Program-made: the position numbers and the translations under genes
Part shown: piece by piece, positions 25,311 through 35,721 of the stretch
How positions within the stretch are numbered: position 1 is the first letter of the stretch
How the letters are laid out: every line of letters starts with the position of its first letter
Source: Pithys albifrons albifrons
Taxonomy: Eukaryota > Chordata > Aves > Passeriformes > Thamnophilidae
Assembly: GCF_047495875.1 (NCBI RefSeq)
Contig: NC_092497.1
Span: 78,275,749-78,339,748, forward strand
Length of the DNA stretch: 64,000 nt
Direction: 5' to 3'
The notes under the pieces: model-generated
What the model was told of the DNA's origin: nothing
Databases searched by the model: none
Seen by the model: only the letters and a program-made list of their open reading frames with translations

Positions 25311-27023
25311 GAAACAGGAAGAGAAAGGTTTAAAATTTCTCTGTTTTTCTTTCTAGTCTCCTGAAATAACAAGACAGTGTCACAGCTGGTTGGATAGGAA
25401 ACATTGGCTTGATGGAGCTGAATTACTCAGAGGCTACATGCAGAAGGTAGTAAGTGAATAGCTAATTTCTAATTTGGTTGATGGCTTCTGACAACTTCGT
25501 GGGGAATATGAGGAATTTACTAGGAAGGATTAGAGCAAGTATTTTCAGTCAGCCAGTATGGATGTTGTTGACTTTGCATACTTCTTTTTTTTTTTGTGCT
25601 TTGCAAGCAAACATTCAATTATTAGTTTTTTGTTATTAAATAATGTATGGTACCTGTTGTAAAGCTGACTTTCTACCAGAGACAAAAGAAAGTGCATTCC
25701 CGAGCTCAAAGCCTATAACTGTCTTTTGTCTTTATCTTTTTAAATTGGTTTACAGTTAATAAGCAGATCACAGTAGTACCATGAGTACGGCTAACATGAA
25801 TTTAAAAGTGCTTCTTCTTTATAGACAAAAAGTCACAGTGAGAATAATTTCAAGGAAAAATAATTTCTATTAGTTTCAGTCTGCTAAGAAAAAGGACTTC
25901 ATTACAAAGTCCTTCATTTGCAAATGAAGGCTGGCAATACCCAAATCAAATAATTCAAGTTTACATACTTAAATTTTGCAGATGTTTCAGCTGTAAGGAT
26001 TAATTTATAACAAGACAGTTGTTCTGGGGAACTTGCAGTCTTTTTAAATAATACATATATGAAGATCTACTGGGAACGATCCTCTGTCAAATCAATAAAA
26101 TGTTACAGTTTGAATACAAATAAAATTAATAAGTTTTTTGGCATGCAGGGGAATTTTCAAAAGCAAGATATGAAAAGGAAAACACTGGAAAAGTGGGGGG
26201 TATAAAAACCAAAAATAGGCAAGTAGGCTTGTAAAAATGGGAAAGACTTGTCTGTGTTCCACAAAGAGGAGCTCAGAAGTTAGTGACAAACCTGGACATG
26301 TGATGAAAAAGCAGAGATGAGGTTTGCAATATTCTGGGTGAGTCAACCTATGCTATTTTATGCACTTTCTAGATACCACCGATTCATCCCTGGATAAATT
26401 AGATGATTATCTTAATATTCTAGATATGTACTATGTAGACTGCTGTAATTCTGTCTGTTCAAAAAGGAACATGTATACACATTTCAGCATAATATTTGGT
26501 TCTAAGACTGGTTTATCCACAATTATAAAAGTACATTATATCCATGTGTATATTTGCATGCAATTCAGCCAGGGAAAAAAAATCCTATGACCTTTCTCTG
26601 TTGGATGTTCCTTTTTGGTGACTGTAAGCTATTTTATAAGACAAATATTTACCCACAAGGGCACTGGCCTTTTTACTGAATTTGCATTGCATTACCAGAA
26701 TAATAATTCTTCCTAATTCAGAGCCCTGGGAATCTTAGAGCTAATCCTAAAGAGTATCATTATATTGAAACTCCTTGCCAAGATTTTATGTGATATTTGT
26801 CCTATTTTTAAGCATGAAATTTTGTCTAGCTGCAGAGTCAAGGACCATCTCATGGGATATTCTTTAGAGATGGGATGCAACACAAGGAACATTATTATGC
26901 TCATATTAATTTAGTTGGAAGGTCAGTAATAATTCAAGGAACTATATAAGAAAGAAATCCAACTTAAGGACAAGTGCCTCTACAGTTGTACTAAAGTCTG
27001 GAAACAGTATTTGGAATTTAAAG

Positions 27024-28030
27024 AATCATAGAATAGAATCATAGAATCATAGAATCATAGAATCGATTTGGTTGGAAAAGACCTCTGAGATCATCGAGTC
27101 CAACCCTTGGTCCAACTCCAGTCCATTTACCAGATCATGGCACTCAGTGCCACATCCAATCTGTGTTTAAAAATCTCTAGGGATGGTGAATCCACCACCT
27201 CTCTGGGCAGCCCATTCCAATGCCTGATTACTCTCTCTGGAAAGAATTTTTTTCTGATATCCAACTTAAAATTCCCCTGGCAGAGCTTAAGCCCGTGCCC
27301 CCTTTTCCTATTGCTGAGTGCCTGGGAGAAGAGACCAACCCCCACCTGGCTATAACTTCCCTTCAGGTAGTTATAGACAGTGATGAGGTCACCTCTGAGC
27401 CTCCTCTTCTCCAGGTTAAACAACCCCAGCTCCTTCAGCCTCTCCCCATAGGGCTTGTGCTCCAGTCCCTTCACCAGCCTTGTTGCTCTTCTCTGGACTC
27501 GCTCCAGCCCCTCAATATCCTTTCTGAACTGAGGGGCCCAGAACTGAACACAGTACTCAAGGTGTGGCCTCACCAACACAGAGTACAGGGGAAGGATCAC
27601 TTCCCTGGTCCTGCTGGCCACGCTATTTTTGATACAGGACAGGATCCCATTGGCCTTCTTGGCCACCTGGGCACACTGTTGGCTCATGCTGAGCTTCCTG
27701 TCAATTAGTACCCCCAGGTCCCTTTCTGTCTGGCTGCTCTCCAGCCACTCTGTGCCCAGCCTGTAGCACTGCAGGGGGTTGTTGTGGCCAAAGTGCAGGA
27801 CCCGGCACTTGGCCTTATTGAACTTCATCCCATTGCAATCAGCCCATCTCTCAAGTCTATCCAGATCCCTCTGCAGAGCCCTCCTGCCTTCCAGCAGGTC
27901 GACACTCCCTCCCAGCTTGGTGTCATCAGAAAATTTGCTGATGATGGACTCAATCCCCTCATCTAAATCATCAATAAAGATGTTAAACAGGACTGGACCC
28001 AACACAGACCCCTGGTGACTGGCCGACATC
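27024..28030 (-). mobile_element. CR1 LINE with long intact reverse-transcriptase C-terminal frame, antisense
   Basis: The CR1 tail octamers (CATAGAATC repeats, 27024-27064) mark the 3' end, and the element extends in minus sense to about 28030, where it is 5'-truncated. ORF2 is open from the truncation point to its stop at 27127-27129, giving roughly 295 CR1 residues. These start at the palm motif [15 protein letters not shown], include the catalytic FSDD, and end with the usual C-terminal domain ([14 protein letters not shown], then FKHRLD). The first ~25 residues of the longer open frame come from flanking DNA. It has no endonuclease or promoter and is inactive alone, but has lost little sequence, so it is younger than the other CR1 copies here. 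Confidence 0.9.
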
Positions 28031-29476
28031 TGATTTAGAAGAGTTAGAAGGCAGATTATAATCCATATAATCCATATAATTTTTAATAGTCTGTCCATGA
28101 ATTTTGCTTCAAATAAAAGTTGACATTAGAGACGTGGAAGACTGGCTTCATAACAGACAATTCACTTTCCCTGAAACTTCCTGCCCAGTATAGCAATTTA
28201 GAAATAGGCCTTTGTTTTATTTTTTTTTATCATGCTGATTTGGGTTTTTTAATAGAACGTAACAAAAACATTCATGAATCACTTTTCAAAATATTTTTTA
28301 GTATTTTTATTTTTGTTGTTTTGGCCAAACCTTGAATATATTTTTGTAACACCTAACTTAGTCCAGCTAAGGTAGCATGAAACCAAAACACATCTTAGTC
28401 TTCCTTCTGTAGTCAACTAAGAGCATCTTTCAAGGACTAAGGAAGTTGATTTAAATAAGCAACTAAAGTTCAGAAGCTTCCAGAGCTCAATTCACATTTC
28501 ATCTCTACCACACAGTTAATCATGATACAGGTCTACAGTTCTAGATGGCAGCTTGCAGAAAATTCTATGGTCTCTGCAAAATGCAAGAGAGACACTTAGC
28601 AACATGCTCTCTGGTGTCTGACCCACAGACAAGAGTATCCTTTCAGATGGAAAATCCTGTTTGTATATTGGAGCTGCTAGATATTTCACATGAAATAGGA
28701 AGACAAAGTTTGGACTACTGGCCTGAATCTAGAATTCCTAAGTCTGCTGTTTATGTACCTCATAGTAACTAGGCATGTCCTTTTGTTGCACCTTGTCACA
28801 GTAATTTCTGCCAAAAGCTGAAGACAGTCCATACATACAGTGTAAGTACTGCAGAAGCAGTACTGATGGAGCTGCTGATGTGGTTCTTTAATACAGCCTT
28901 TGCACTCATTAATGTCATGAGTTTGCTAATAGTCAATTCATTTCTCATACTAGAGAAATAACTTTTCTAGAGTTAACATACACATTAATTTAGCTTGTTT
29001 TGAAAAAAAATTACAACCAAAAACCCCAAAAGACCAAACCCACCCAACCAATCAAACTGAAAACCCCTGAACAAACCCATACACTTCAAATTCCTCTGAA
29101 GCTCTTTCCCAAATGAAGCTGTTTCACATGTAACCCAAATAGAAACTTTAGGACAGTTTAAAGACAGCTTCCTCTTTGTGATAGTGTGGAAAGCAAAATG
29201 CTCTCTCTGGGTATTTGGGAATGAAAGTATGTTGGGAAAATCAGCTCTTAGGAGTTGAGAATACAATTCTTTAATGATGGTATTAATGGTAATAAACCCC
29301 ATCAGGGACACTGATGGTGCCTTCTGAGGACGATTATTCAGTCCTGTGCTCACTTCACAACTAAAGGCAAATTGCTCATTTTACTTGCAGGCTTTGGTTT
29401 GCTACTACAGGCAAAACGGCTTTCCTTCAAAAGAGCAGAACTTGTACTGCTTTTGCAGCTGAAAGCGTAAAAAAGA
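28031..29476. other. Unannotated DNA upstream of the promoter region
   Basis: No recognised element except an A/C-rich low-complexity tract at about 29009-29072. It could hold distal regulatory sequence for the gene starting near 29.6 kb, but nothing specific is visible. Confidence 0.5.
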
Positions 29477-29580
29477 ATATATATGTGTGTGGGTGCGTAT
29501 ATCTGGGTGTATATCTGTATGTGTGTGTGTATATATATGTGTGTATCTATATACGCGTGTGTGTACCTCTCTATATATAA
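29477..29580. repeat. TG/TA microsatellite next to the promoter
   Basis: An interrupted (TG)n/(TA)n repeat of about 100 bp. Its last unit, CTATATATAA at 29571-29580, directly abuts GC-rich sequence and doubles as a TATA-like element. Confidence 0.85.
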
Positions 29581-30061
29581 CCGCGCTGTGACGGCAGGAG
29601 AAAGGGCAGAGGCAGAGCGGCTGCCCCGGGTCCCCGAGCAGAGGGAAGGGCAGGGGCAGCGCTGCCCGGGCCGCTCACGTGGCGGCTGCGCTGCCTCATT
29701 GTCTGGCTCCCGTCAGAGCCCACGATTCCCACCTGTCACCGCCAGGGGTGTCCAGGACGCACCGCGCGCCAGACGCTTCCGTCAGGAGCGGTGTGCGGGA
29801 GTCTGGCAGTTCAGCCCCCTAACGCTTCTGTGACATCGGAGGAGAGATTCTCGCTCCTGCTCTTCAGGGATTGCTGCTGTGAGAGGGGGAGGCAGATCGG
29901 AGGTGTGCGTGCGTGTGTGAGGAGATGCGGAGCGCATTTAGCTGAGGTGTGCTGGCCCCTGGGAAGCACTGCGAGAAGAGGCAGAGAGAGGCAGTGGGAA
30001 GGAGCAGAACTGAAGTACAGAGCGGCTGTTTCCGAATACTCTGGTTCTTTTCGGTACCTCA
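29571..30061 (+). promoter_or_regulatory. CpG-rich promoter and 5' UTR of an unidentified gene
   Basis: A sharp switch from AT-rich DNA to GC-rich DNA with many CpGs (densest 29600-29800, with CGCG runs near 29763). Such islands are rare in this window and mark vertebrate promoters. A TATA-like CTATATATAA ends at 29580, which would place a start site near 29605-29615. A CACGTG E-box lies at 29676-29681. The island leads directly into a signal-peptide exon at 30062. The transcription start is inferred, not seen. Confidence 0.65.
29925..29945 (+). other. Upstream ORF, 6 codons
   Basis: ATG CGG AGC GCA TTT AGC TGA lies in the presumed 5' UTR. Apart from an ATG-TGA start-stop at 30066, it is the only upstream-type ATG I see between 29600 and the main start. 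It could lower translation of the main frame; that role is inference. Confidence 0.45.
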
Positions 30062-30158
30062 ATGAATGTGAACATGGATTCTGTCACTGAAATGTTCTTG
30101 AAGCTGCTGTTTTTCCTGTGTGTTCATAACCAGCACACGGCCGTGGCAGGGAATAAAT
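30062..30158 (+). CDS. First coding exon: signal peptide of an unidentified secreted or membrane protein
   Basis: The frame opens at ATG 30062 and runs 32 codons plus one base to a strong splice donor (AAAT|GTAAGT, intron starting at 30159), so the exon ends in phase 1. A second in-frame ATG at 30074 (residue 5) has the better context (A at -3, G at +4) and is the likelier start; the first has T at -3. Residues 12-21 (FLKLLFFLCV) form a hydrophobic core, and A27-V28-A29|G30 fits a signal-peptidase site, so the mature chain would start about GNK. It sits at the 3' edge of the CpG-rich region, where first exons are expected. I do not recognise the gene, and no second exon could be assigned. Protein function is unknown beyond targeting to the secretory pathway. 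Confidence 0.62.
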
Positions 30159-33100
30159 GTAAGTATTGCATATGATTTAAAACAAAAACCAGAGTGTTTT
30201 GAAAACTTCTGGGATATTTTATTTGCATTTAGAATAAATACTATTTTTGAGACAAATGTTTATGCTTTGAAATCATGACAGCAAGCTGGCAGCCTGAAAT
30301 ACTTGAAAATCCTATAGATTTTTGTCATGAATCTTTGTACACGATATTGTTTATAAGGCTTATAGTCTAAGAATATCTGAAAGCATTTTACTAAGGCATG
30401 CATGTTCAGGTACATTTTCATTTTTGTTTTCTCTTCATAAGTGCAGTATTTTCCAAGGAATTGTGTCTTACATGGAAATGACTGGCAGACTTCTATTGTG
30501 TAGTGCATCAGCTTGGGTTTTAGCAATTTAATATTTTGAAAGCTGGTATCTGCATCTTCTGAATTAAGCTGGCACTTAACTTTAATGGCAACGATAGTCT
30601 AGTTCAAAAGCAGTGGAAATACAAGGAAAAATGTTGATAGCAAGATTTTAAGGTCTCTTCATTAATTGTTTAGGCAGTATTATTCATGCATGACTAAAAA
30701 AGAGAATGCTAAGAGTTCCAGCTGAAAGTTTGTGGGTTTTTTTTGTTTGTTTTTTTTTTTTTTGTTTTTTTTTTTTTACAAATGAATTAGCCACTAGGGT
30801 GGTATTACAAAATAAAGACAGTGATGACTGTTTTAAAGACAGTCTACTCGCTACGAGGCAAATCATATATGTATCTGAAAATGCCTGTTTCCAATGTTGA
30901 ATTAGATTAATGTTAAAAGTTAAACAAGAAAATTGAAAACTTCTTAAGCAACTAATTATCATGGCTTTTATGATTCAGTAATAGATCTGAGTTATTCTTG
31001 TTCCACTTGGTTCAGCTTCAACAAGCTGAAGGATGTCATTTTGTGTTCTGGGGTAGTACAGTAGCCTAAAAAACAGATGCTCATAACCTGAACTGAACGT
31101 ATTTTCTCCTTTTCCCATTAAAGCACTGATTGTGCATCACAGGAATGGGGAGGGCGGGAGGAATGTTTCTGTGGGAAGAAAGTGTATGCCAAAGCGATGA
31201 GGAATGTTCAGGAATAACCTGGTATAGCCCACTGCCAGAGGACAGCTCCCTGGAAACATTTGAGCAATGGCAGAGAAGTTTGAAGTGCTCGATGGTTCTG
31301 TAGCCTAGGGTTTTGCATATGGATGGTTTGTAAACTAAACATGCTCCCATGAGCCAGACATTCACATTCTAGTACCAAAATGATCTTGTGCTGTCATTCA
31401 GTAATGATATCTCATTTGATACTCAAGTGCATAGTGTAGCCCTAAACATGAATACTAAGTTCCTCTTGTTAAACACCCTGCTGCAATCCAGTCACAGCTT
31501 TAATTCTCTTCATCATTTGCATTGTACAGTTTATGAATACATCCATTTTCACAAGACCATGGTAATTGAATTGCACATTAATAGCATTTGGCACTATGCA
31601 CAAAACTAAATCAGGTGCTTGCAGAGAGGCATATTAAAACCATTGCAAAAAAGACTTGCATCACACAGAAAAGCAGTAAAGCACTAGAGGTCACTCTTAC
31701 AATTTAGGAGGCAAGGTTTGAGGAAGAGGCTCAAGCTTCTTCCCAATACAGAATTCTGAAGGATAAAACAAATCAAATATTAAATACATTTGCTACTGGC
31801 TTTCTCAAATACATGTCAAAAACGGGCCAAATTCAATTGCGGTATCAAATGGTTGAAATTAATGAATAGATTTTTTTTTTTTGCATATATGCTAGTATTC
31901 ATAGGTGTACACTATTTTTTTTAAGGAATAAGTCCTAATTCACATGACAAAACACTCATCTGAACTGAAAATATAAGAACTCTTCCCATGCTATAGGCAG
32001 GGAAAGTTATTACGGGAAGAATAAATGAAATTATTTAAATTAAGGAATGAGTGCTGACATGAAGAGAACTTGGCCCATCTAAAGTATATTATTCATTTTC
32101 AGTATCTAATCTGGAAAAAAAGCACTCTTTATATATTATTTTGAAGTGAAAATTGCTGTAGGAGAGTTAGTTTGTTTTAGAAGTTGACAGTTTCCAACTC
32201 AAGTACCGCGGTATAAATTTTGTTAGTGTGTTGGGATTCATAAAATTACCTCAGTGAAAGAAGGTTTTCTATAGTTACTGATCACAGTAGATCCATGCAG
32301 GAGCCATTATTTACCCATTTGAGCTTACTCTTTTCTTCTTGAGATGTTAAGCAGGAATGGAAATTCTGTCCAGTAGTTGGTTTTATTATTGGCATTGAGG
32401 TATTTAAACACATTTACAAAAACAGGTAAAGTTTGGTTTTCTTGTGTGAATTTTGATGGCTAGATTGTCCAGTAGGCTGCCAATCATCAAAGAAAAAAAT
32501 AGAATGGGTTTTTAATTTTTCCTCTGTATTAACCTGTTTTTCTTGTTTAAGTTGTGTGGTTCTTTCTGTAGTCTCAGATCTTGAATACCTAAGTTTTGGT
32601 TTGTCCTTCAGGCCAGTGGCCAGTAAGAAAAGACCAAAAAAGAGACTTTTGTATTTCACCTTGGAGTATCAATACTAATGTTACTAGATCAGTTGTGTAA
32701 AGACAATTTCTTGGATCAAAAATGGATGTGTTCAGAATTAGTTCTGTCTTAAAGGAATCACAGTATTATTTTGATTGAGAATCTGTTTGATTTTCATGTT
32801 CTTAGATTTACTGGAGGTAACAAATGCTAGAATGCAAGTTGATTTCTAGGGTCTTATTTTGGAGATTTTTTGTTTCCCCTGAAAATTAACAATGACACTT
32901 CTAGCCAAGAAAGGTAATAATTGGTCCTGGAAACTCAAATATTTTAAAAGTTCTACAGTAGTGCTACTTAGTGCTTTCCTATGTTTTTCTTCTCCAGAAA
33001 AATTGCACTTCCAAAGCAATTGAAAGAAGTTTTAAGTGCACAACCCTCAGTAAGTAACTGTATAAGGTCAAGTGTGAGTTTTAAATGAAGTACTAAACCA

Positions 33101-34717
33101 AGTACTGCTGTAAGTTTTTTTCCGTGGAGCTGTGAAACATTTTTATTTTATTGGGAACTGACTCTACAGTTGTAAATCAGCAAGTTACTAAATCATCCCC
33201 TGAGAACCTGCCAGAAATTGGTACTCCAATCAGTGCAGTATTTTTTAAAAACTCTCTAAAATTGAAGTATTGCACAAAACATAATTAAACCCTCTATATA
33301 CATCAAGCCAACTGTGACCAAAAATTATTAAGGGTAATTTTGATAGTGAATGGAAATAAAGAGAACAAATTAGGGACTTCCCATGTAAATTCTCACCTCT
33401 TTATACCTACTTCTTTGTGTTAAAACTCTCCAATTTTACAGAAACTTTGATTATTTCAGATTTTCATATATGTACTGTGATGATCAAAATTTCTGTAAAT
33501 GCCTAAGTATTTATTATTATTACTGCTACGACTGCTGTTGATACTATTTTTAAATGTCAGGGATTTCTTGCTAATGCTAGCATAGAGCACCTCTCTAAAG
33601 CCAAGAAAGAATGACTGTTCAGAAGCTGAAGTTTTCAAATAGAGGACTGGGTGAACACATACATTGATTATAATATCAGCTGCAAGTCATTGTACAAGCA
33701 ATATCCATAGGGAAGGGATTACTTACAACAAGGAAAATCCTGTATCTTAATTTAGAAGTTAATATCATTTTGATGTTAATTATTGGTACTAAACAGTTCT
33801 GTAGAGTAACTGGCAACTTTGTGGAATTGCATTAAAAATATACTGAAGCCCTGTTTATCAAAACCAATTTAATTTAAAATGTAGTTCTTTTACCATTAGT
33901 CCGTGGTTGATGTGAACTGTAGAGAAGGAGGAAGTAGACATTTCTCCCATTTTATTTTAGCCTCATTAATGTTTATCTTCTGCGTATTATTATCTATCTC
34001 TTCTATGAGATAGCAATGGCGACCTCACCAGAGACAGGACATCTATAGGCAATTTATTTACATGAATAAAACGTTACAGACATCTCTAGTATATTTGGCA
34101 TGTTTTTGGTACAGTAACATCAAAGGCTTTTATCAACATGAAATCTCAACAACTTTTTGGTTTTTGTTTTTTTTTTTTTTTTCAGTCTTTCAAGGCTTAG
34201 AATTTACAGAAAGGCCTTGGGCCTGATTACATTGACTATAATCAACAATTTGCATCCCATTGCTCTAGGCTTTCAAATTTCCATGAACATACTTGTCCCT
34301 GAGCTCAATCAGCAGGAAGGATAGAGAAAACTTGGTCATGATTGAAGGAGTGTGACAGACAGGTAATGACATTCTCTAAGTAGGATTGAATCAATCATAA
34401 GAAGAAAATGCAGTAGGTTATTTGTAAATTATGTCATAAGTGCTAGTAATAACATTTACTTTATATGCTAGGATGTACTGTGTTTTAGTTAAATATCAGT
34501 CAGAAGTTCCAGAGAAAGGAGCTTCTTCACATCTTGGTAATTCTTCAGTCATAGCCATTCTGCTTTCTTTCTTACGTACTAAGTAGACATAAGCGTACAT
34601 CTCTGTTCTTTCACAGGAAAGACAACCTTCAGCTCAGCTGATGTATCCAATGCCTATGTGTTTCAAAATCATGTGGGCTTCTATCATTGTATATGAGGTA
34701 CAATATCTGAGTTTAGT
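30159..34717 (+). other. Presumed start of intron 1; no exon seen
   Basis: AT-rich sequence beginning with the donor GTAAGT. It contains long T-rich runs (about 30735-30778 and 34162-34184). No coding exon, RNA gene or transposon was recognised. Confidence 0.5.
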
Positions 34718-35021
34718 ATTTTTTATGAAGTCTGAAGTCTGACTTCATAAAAAAAAAAAAAACAAAACAGCAGGGTCAGCCCCGGCTAGTACTGGGTGCT
34801 GTGACAGTCCTGAGGACTTCACTGTCACTGTCCAAGCTCGCTCGGCCGTGGCAGATGGACCTTGGGACTTAAACGGTGGGGCCAGTTCTGCGCACGCTGA
34901 GCCTCACCTAAAATCCACTGTGCGGGCTGGCAGGGCACACCCATGTGGGGAGAGCCCTTCCCAAATCTTCGTTCGCGAAGTTTGGCCATACATACATACA
35001 CATACATACATTTTTTATGAA
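34718..35021 (+). mobile_element. 5S-rRNA-headed SINE, copy B, with 12-bp target duplications and damaged head
   Basis: Flanked by perfect direct repeats ATTTTTTATGAA at 34718-34729 and 35010-35021. Inside, 34730-34767 is filler (an inverted copy of the flank plus an A run). A remnant of the 5S head follows at about 34769-34806, starting inside the A box and lacking about 28 bp that include the C box. Then comes the body (34807-34985) shared with 12245-12430, a strong stem-loop at 34961-34985, and a CATA/ACAT microsatellite tail at 34986-35009. The body keeps more CpGs than copy A. Without the C box its internal promoter should be dead. Confidence 0.85.
34961..34985 (+). other. 3' stem-loop of the SINE (UUCG tetraloop)
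   Basis: CCAAA-T-CTTCG pairs with CGAAG-TTTGG around a TTCG loop, giving ten base pairs with one bulged T, directly before the microsatellite tail. Copy A keeps part of it (12252-12271). A 3' hairpin plus short tandem tail is the kind of signal recognised by a partner LINE reverse transcriptase; that role is inferred. Confidence 0.6.
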
Positions 35022-35076
35022 CAGTTCTTTGTTGCAGTAGGAAAAGAAAGCCCCAAACAAATAGTTTGTCTTACAG

Positions 35077-35721
35077 GACTGGTTTAACCTCAGCCATCAA
35101 TCAAGTACCATGCAGCAGCTCGATCCCTGACTCCCAAAACGGTAGGATCAGGGAGAGAATTGGAAGGGTGAAAGCTAGAAAACTCGTGGATTCAGAAGAG
35201 TTGGACTCAATGATCCTTGTGGATCCCTTCCAACTTGGGATATTCTGTGATTCCGTGATTCTGTGAATAGGAAGAGCAAAAGCCATGCATGCAAGCAAAG
35301 CAAAACAAGTAATTAATTCACTGCTTCCAATGGACAGGGTCATGTTCAGCCATCTCCAGGAGAGCAGGGCCCCATCCCATGTAATGGTGACTTGAGGAGA
35401 CAAAAGCCATAACTGCAAATGTCCTCTCCCCCTTATTCTGTCTTCTCCCAGTTTTATATATGCTGAGGATGATGTCATATGGTTTGGTATATCTCTTTGG
35501 TCAGTTTGGGTCACCTGTCTCAGCTGTGTCTTCACCCGTCTTCCTACGTTCCCCCAATCTTGCCAGCATGGCACTGCAAAAAAGCAGAAAAATCCTTGGC
35601 TCTGTATAAGCCCTAGTCAGCAATAACAAAAACTTCTCTGTGTAAGCCCTGTGTTCAACACAAATCTAAAACATAGCCCATTGTGAAGCAAATTAACTCT
35701 ATCCCAGCCAAACTCAGCGCA
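35077..35721 (-). mobile_element. ERVL-like LTR, antisense, interrupted by a CR1 tail
   Basis: Read on the minus strand, the sequence from 35721 (TGCGCTGAGTTTGGCTGGG, then ATAGAGTTAATTTGC) to about 35077 (...GGCTGAGGTTAAACCA) has the wording of the widespread avian ERVL LTRs. A TATA box read on the minus strand (TATATAAAAC, complement at 35451-35460) agrees. It is cut by a roughly 80-bp CR1 3' end at 35190-35268. The 157-codon minus-strand frame at 35101-35574 is incidental. The low-coordinate end is approximate; no target duplication was read. Confidence 0.8.
35190..35268 (+). mobile_element. Very short CR1 3' end inside the ERVL-like LTR
   Basis: GGACTCAATGATCCTTGTGG and CCCTTCCAACTTGG are followed by GATTCTGTGATT-type octamers, the CR1 3' terminus. 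LTR sequence (ACTCGTGG before, AGCAAAAGCCATGC after) continues on both sides, so this is an extreme 5'-truncated insertion into the LTR. Confidence 0.75.

Larger units (their letters stand above)
24226..27020. other. Unannotated DNA
   Basis: No recognised element. It contains an A/C-rich low-complexity tract (24781-24860) and one open frame after a possible splice acceptor (25061-25310, listed separately). Confidence 0.5.

Noticed and set aside
35101..35574. 157-codon minus-strand open frame
   Set aside because: Lies within the ERVL-like LTR and runs across the CR1 tail insertion; it is not a gene.
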